64,000 nucleotides of DNA from Lacisediminihabitans sp040549465 (GTDB taxonomy: Bacteria; Actinomycetota; Actinomycetes; Actinomycetales; Microbacteriaceae): assembly GCF_040549465.1 (NCBI RefSeq), contig NZ_JBEPTL010000018.1, positions 19,799 through 83,798 on the forward strand, read 5' to 3'. The notes beneath the pieces are model-generated. The model saw nothing but the letters and a program-made list of their open reading frames with translations. It was not told where the DNA came from and did no database searches. A program made the translations under genes and the position numbers. Within the stretch, counting starts at the first letter, position 1. Each line of letters begins with the position of its first letter. This document shows, in pieces, positions 60,307 to 64,000 of this stretch.

Positions 60307-61428
60307 ATGGCCCAGCATTCGCATCCGCTCGACAGGTTCTACAGCGTGATCCCCGCAGGGGGCATCGGGTCGCGCCTCTGGCCGCTGTCGCGTGCCGATG
60401 CGCCGAAATTCCTGCACGACCTCACCGGTTCTGGCAGCACTCTCCTTCGCGCGACCTGGGATCGCCTGGTGCCGCTCTCCGGCAAGGATCGCGTCATGGT
60501 GGTCACCGGCCGGGCCCATCGCGCGGCGGTGGAAGCTCAGCTGCCCGATCTCATCGACGCCAACGTGGTACTCGAGAGCGAGCCAAAGGACTCGACAGCG
60601 GCTATCGGACTCGCGGCCGCGATCCTGCACAACAGGGAGCCGGATGTGATCATCGGGTCCTTCGCCGCCGATCATGTGATCTCCGACATCCGCGGCTTCC
60701 GGCGCGCCGTGACCGAGGCTGTGGCCGCCGCCGATGCGGGCTATATCGCCACCATCGGCATCACGCCCACCGATCCGGCCATCGGGTTCGGCTACATCCA
60801 CTGCGGAACCCCGCTTGAGATCACCGGAGCGGCGAGTGCTCTGGCGGTGGACTCCTTCGTGGAGAAGCCGGATCTCGCGACGGCGCAGGCCTACCTTTCC
60901 GACGGCAACTACCTCTGGAACGGCGGCATGTTCATCTCCCGGGCAGATGTGCTTCTGAAACAGCTCGGCGAGACGGAACCCGAGCTGCTGGCCGGCCTGA
61001 CCAAACTGGCGGAAGCCTGGGACACTCCTCGCCGCGGTGCGGTCGTCGACAAGGTGTGGCCAGGCCTCAAGAAGATCGCCATCGACTACACGGTGGCTGA
61101 GCCTGCGGCGAAATCGGGTCGGCTCGCCGTGATCCCCGGCGACTTCGACTGGGACGACGTTGGCGACTTCGCCGCCATCGCCAAGATTCACGCCGGCGGC
61201 CGCAAGTCAGACCTCGCGATCCTCGGTGAGAACGCCAGGGTGCTCGCGGATGCCTCCAGCGGCGTGGTCATCAGCCAGACCGGTCGCCTCATCTCCCTCA
61301 TCGGCGTGACCGATATCGTCGTGGTGGACACCCCGGACGCCCTTCTCGTCACCACCAGCGCCAACGCCCAGCGCGTCAAGGCGGTCGTCGACGCGCTCAA
61401 ACTCTCCGGGCGCAACGACGTGCTCTAG
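60307..61428 (+). CDS. manC: Mannose-1-phosphate guanylyltransferase
   Basis: 373 residues. The nucleotide-binding signature is V-I-P-A-G-G-I-G-S-R-L-W-P-L-S-R-A-D-A-P-K. Further motifs include F-A-A-D-H-V and V-E-K-P-D, then W-N-G-G-M-F. It makes GDP-mannose from mannose 1-phosphate and GTP. The C-terminal isomerase domain of the long type is absent. The gene is divergent from the glycosyltransferase and followed 14 bases later by a BMP lipoprotein gene. Confidence 0.93.
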   Translation: MAQHSHPLDRFYSVIPAGGIGSRLWPLSRADAPKFLHDLTGSGSTLLRATWDRLVPLSGKDRVMVVTGRAHRAAVEAQLPDLIDANVVLESEPKDSTAAIGLAAAILHNREPDVIIGSFAADHVISDIRGFRRAVTEAVAAADAGYIATIGITPTDPAIGFGYIHCGTPLEITGAASALAVDSFVEKPDLATAQAYLSDGNYLWNGGMFISRADVLLKQLGETEPELLAGLTKLAEAWDTPRRGAVVDKVWPGLKKIAIDYTVAEPAAKSGRLAVIPGDFDWDDVGDFAAIAKIHAGGRKSDLAILGENARVLADASSGVVISQTGRLISLIGVTDIVVVDTPDALLVTTSANAQRVKAVVDALKLSGRNDVL

Positions 61429-61442
61429 GGCAGAATCGATTC

Positions 61443-62522
61443 ATGTCAAGGCAACCAATGTTCACAACGCCTACGATCCGCATTGTCGCCGTTCTCGGTG
61501 CGGCGTTGGTGCTGCTGGCCGGATGCGCGGCGGCGCCGGCGAAGACCGACAAGCCAGCGGCATCCGATTTCTGCGCCAGAATGGTGACCAACTCCGGAGG
61601 GCTGCAGGACAAGTCGTTCAACCAGGCCAGCTGGGCCGGCCTGCAGGATGCCGAGAAGAAGTACGGTATCAAGGCGAAGGTGCTCGTCTCGAACGCCGAG
61701 ACCGACCTCAAGCCCAACGTCTCGCTCGCCGTCGACAGCGGCTGCAAATTCGTGCTCACGGTCGGCTACGAGCTCACCCCCTCGACCACGGACGCGGCCA
61801 AGGCGAACCCCGACGTCGACTTCGCGATCGTCGACGACACGGTGGATGCGCCGAACATCAAGCCGATTGTCTTCGACACCGCACAGGCGTCGTTCCTGGC
61901 CGGCTATCTCGCCGCTGGATACTCGAAGACCGGAACCGTCGCCACCTTCGGTGGTGGCAACCAGCCGCCGGTCACCCTGTTCATGGACGGTTTCGTCGAC
62001 GGCGTCGCCCGATACAACACAGTCCACAACACGAGCGTGAAGGCCCTGGGCTGGAACAAGGACACCCAGGACGGCTCGTTCACCGGTGACTTCGAGGACA
62101 CCGCGAAAGGGTTGACGCTCGCGCAGGGCCTCATCGACCAGGGCGCCGATGTGATCCTCCCGGTGGCGGGCCAGGTCGGCGAGGGTGCCGCTGCGGCCGC
62201 TAAGCAGGCCGGCAATGTCGCGCTGATCTGGGTCGACTCCGACGGATACAACACTCTCGCCTCCGAGTACCGTCCGATCCTGCTCACCTCTGTGCTCAAG
62301 AAGACCGGGGATGCCGTGGTGCAGATCGCCGGACAGAGTGTCAAGAACAGCTTTACCAACACTCCCTATGTCGGCACGCTGAAGAACGGTGGCGTGGGCC
62401 TGGCGAGTTACCACGACCTCGCCTCGAAGGTGCCGGCTGGGTTGGCCGACGAGGTTGAGAAGCTGAAGGCCGACATCATCGCCGGCACCGTGAAAGTCAC
62501 CTCGCCGAGCGCTCCGAAGTAG
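61443..62522 (+). CDS. BMP-family substrate-binding lipoprotein 1
   Basis: 359 residues; lipobox L-L-A-G-C-A. The BMP (PnrA-like) signature is D-K-S-F-N-Q-A-S-W-A-G-L, then V-L-T-V-G-Y-E-L and F-V-D-G. The family binds nucleosides for ABC import. It follows manC closely and precedes a paralogue. A palindrome GCTCATATGAGC follows the stop. The partner ATPase and permease genes would lie beyond the window end. Confidence 0.9.
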   Translation: MSRQPMFTTPTIRIVAVLGAALVLLAGCAAAPAKTDKPAASDFCARMVTNSGGLQDKSFNQASWAGLQDAEKKYGIKAKVLVSNAETDLKPNVSLAVDSGCKFVLTVGYELTPSTTDAAKANPDVDFAIVDDTVDAPNIKPIVFDTAQASFLAGYLAAGYSKTGTVATFGGGNQPPVTLFMDGFVDGVARYNTVHNTSVKALGWNKDTQDGSFTGDFEDTAKGLTLAQGLIDQGADVILPVAGQVGEGAAAAAKQAGNVALIWVDSDGYNTLASEYRPILLTSVLKKTGDAVVQIAGQSVKNSFTNTPYVGTLKNGGVGLASYHDLASKVPAGLADEVEKLKADIIAGTVKVTSPSAPK

Positions 62523-62719
62523 TCGTCGGCGCGCTCATATGAGCAGGAAAAACCGGCTATTCCTCGGTGATTATTTCTGCAACATTTCGCGACCGTCGCA
62601 TCTTGGTAACCATTGGGCGACGGCGTGCCCAGCAGGGTCTTCCGGCGTCGTAACATTCGGTAACCTGTACACCCATATGGTCCCGGCAACTGTGCCGGTA
62701 CAGCACCTTGGAGGACAAC

Positions 62720-63856
62720 TTGAGAATCACCTCACGCGGCCGCTGGCTTAGCGGCCTTGCAATGGTCGGTATCGCAGCAGTGCTTACCGGCTGTGCAGCA
62801 GCACCCGACGCCGGCTCCTCGAGCGGCGGCGCACAATCCAAATTCCTTCCCTGCATGGTCTCCGATGACGGCGGATTCACCGACAAGTCGTTCAACCAAC
62901 TCGGCCTCGAAGGCCTGAAGGCGGCATCCGACAAGCTCGGCGTGAAGCCGAAGTCGGTGCAGTCCAACGCGGACACCGACTACGAGCCCAACATCTCGGG
63001 CCTCGTCTCCGCCGGTTGCAACCTGATCGTCACCGTCGGCTTCAAGCTCTCTGCGGCATCCATCGCGGCTGCGAAGGCCAACCCCGACATCCAGTTCGCC
63101 ATCATCGACGATGCGGCTGACAACGAGGGTAAGACCGGCACTGACGGCAAGCCGACCGGCGACGGCAAGGTCGACGCTCCGAACATCAAGCCGATCCTGT
63201 TCGACACTGTGCAGGCCGGCTTCCTCGCCGGTTACGCTTCGGCCAGCTACTCGAAGACCGGCGTGATCGGCACCTTCGGCGGAATCCAGATCCCCACCGT
63301 CACTATCTTCATGGACGGCTTCGCCGATGGCGCGAAGTACTACAACGAGCAGAAGAGCAAAGACGTCAAGGTCATCGGCTGGGATGTCGACAAGCAGACC
63401 GGCTCCTTCACCGGCGGCTTCGCGGCCAACGACACGGCCAAGAACGTCGCCCAGGGTCTCATCGACCAGAACGCGGACGTCATCCTGCCTGTCGGCGGAC
63501 CGATCTTCCAGAGCGCGGGCGCGGCCATCACCGACTCCGGCAAGGACATCGCCCTGCTCGGTGCGGACGCAGACGTGTACGCCACCTTCCCCACCTACGA
63601 CAAGCTCTACCTGACCTCGGTGCTCAAGGGCATCAAGCCGGCAGTGGAGAACGTGGTCGAGGCCGCGGCCAAGGCGAAGAAGGGCGAGTTCGACAACACC
63701 GCGTACATCGGCACGCTGAAGAACGATGGAGTCGGTATCGCACCGTTCCACGACTTCGAGTCGAAGGTGAACCCCGACCTGCAGAAGGAGCTCGACTCCA
63801 TCAAAGCGGACATCATCAGCGGCAAGATCACTGTGAAGTCGTACCTGAACAAGTAG
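62720..63856 (+). CDS. BMP-family substrate-binding lipoprotein 2
   Basis: 378 residues from the TTG at 62720, which has GGAGGA at the right distance; the TTG twelve bases earlier contains that site itself. The lipobox is V-L-T-G-C-A. D-K-S-F-N-Q-L-G and F-M-D-G-F-A-D-G are BMP motifs. It carries an extra Gly/Asp/Lys-rich loop (D-G-K-P-T-G-D-G-K-V-D) that the first copy lacks. Tandem duplicates often divide substrates or expression. Confidence 0.9.
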   Translation: MRITSRGRWLSGLAMVGIAAVLTGCAAAPDAGSSSGGAQSKFLPCMVSDDGGFTDKSFNQLGLEGLKAASDKLGVKPKSVQSNADTDYEPNISGLVSAGCNLIVTVGFKLSAASIAAAKANPDIQFAIIDDAADNEGKTGTDGKPTGDGKVDAPNIKPILFDTVQAGFLAGYASASYSKTGVIGTFGGIQIPTVTIFMDGFADGAKYYNEQKSKDVKVIGWDVDKQTGSFTGGFAANDTAKNVAQGLIDQNADVILPVGGPIFQSAGAAITDSGKDIALLGADADVYATFPTYDKLYLTSVLKGIKPAVENVVEAAAKAKKGEFDNTAYIGTLKNDGVGIAPFHDFESKVNPDLQKELDSIKADIISGKITVKSYLNK

Positions 63857-63880
63857 GCACAGGGCACATCACGGGTCGGG

Positions 63881-64000
63881 GGGGGGGGGCGGGGGGGGCG
63901 CCCCCCCCCCCCCCCCCGGGGGGGGGGGGGACCGGGCCGGGGGGGGCGGGGGGGTTGGGGGGCTCTGGCTGGTCTCGAGGGGGAACACCACACCCCGGGT
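63881..64000. other. Low-complexity G/C homopolymer tail, probable sequence artefact
   Basis: From ~63880 the sequence becomes long G runs, then a C run, then G again, mixed with a few other bases. This is unlike natural actinobacterial DNA and resembles poor base calls or adapter-rich read ends at a contig edge. No gene should be called there. Confidence 0.8.

Noticed and set aside
63607..63993. 128-codon minus-strand frame rich in Pro and Gly
   Set aside because: Begins in the homopolymer tail and runs antisense to the BMP gene.

Overview
The window is high-GC actinobacterial DNA. Its gene content suggests Microbacteriaceae: PASTA-tailed class A PBPs, a compact tad pilus locus with DUF4244 and TadE-like genes, an FMN riboswitch in front of ribD-ribE-ribBA-ribH, a sdhCDAB operon and an SmoEFG-like polyol transporter without its own ATPase. 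This is an inference from gene content, not from a marker phylogeny. No phage, plasmid backbone, IS element or CRISPR array is visible. The last ~120 bases are G/C homopolymer noise at what looks like a contig end.

Layout. 1-7.1 kb: three class A penicillin-binding proteins in tandem on the minus strand, then a DUF4177-like gene and ridA. 7.1-10.5 kb: a DUF559/AbiEi-like gene bracketed by two copies of a palindromic repeat, then acs. 10.9-13.7 kb: tad pilus locus. 13.9-20.2 kb: topA, tmk, holB and a secreted alpha/beta hydrolase. 20.4-22.9 kb: a TetR regulator, tRNA-Thr(CGT), and a decayed island made of an integrase C-terminus, a VapB antitoxin, a PIN toxin without a usable start and a YcaQ C-terminal fragment. 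22.9-33.8 kb: housekeeping genes (ogt, DUF488, a serine hydrolase, a ketopantoate reductase-like gene divergent from an Lrp regulator, a secreted protein, an oxidoreductase, a PBP4-type carboxypeptidase, pncA, gabD, a SpoU methyltransferase). 33.8-41.4 kb: polyol catabolism (xylB and a SorC regulator, divergent from ABC transporter genes and a mannitol/arabitol dehydrogenase). 41.3-48.4 kb: an AhpD-like gene, an ABC exporter, a frameshifted small HTH gene, two small membrane-associated genes, and the riboflavin operon with its FMN riboswitch. 48.6-55.0 kb: trpS, xthA, a BrkB/YihY gene, ptsP and an ECF sigma factor fused to a membrane-anchored C-terminus. 55.4-63.9 kb: sdhCDAB, a glycosyltransferase, manC and two BMP-family lipoproteins.

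The most notable unexplained signal is a family of four 87-88 bp hairpin elements at 20293, 30688, 48508 and 55037. All have identical 14-base terminal inverted repeats (GTGCCAAATGAAGG ... CCTTCATTTGGCAC). Their interiors differ in sequence, but three of them extend the stem with their own complementary bases, and all carry a central mini-palindrome. Each lies 30-64 bases downstream of a stop codon. Other long intergenic hairpins of different sequence (7149, 8327, 17378, 26802, 32929, 49697) also lie just 3' of genes. Together they look like one or more lineage-specific families of mobile or 3'-UTR structured elements.

Functional links: the polyol genes together predict uptake of an alditol, oxidation to a ketose and phosphorylation of xylulose, so D-arabitol is a likely substrate. 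The rib operon is under FMN control. The PBPs and the PBP4 homologue concern peptidoglycan.
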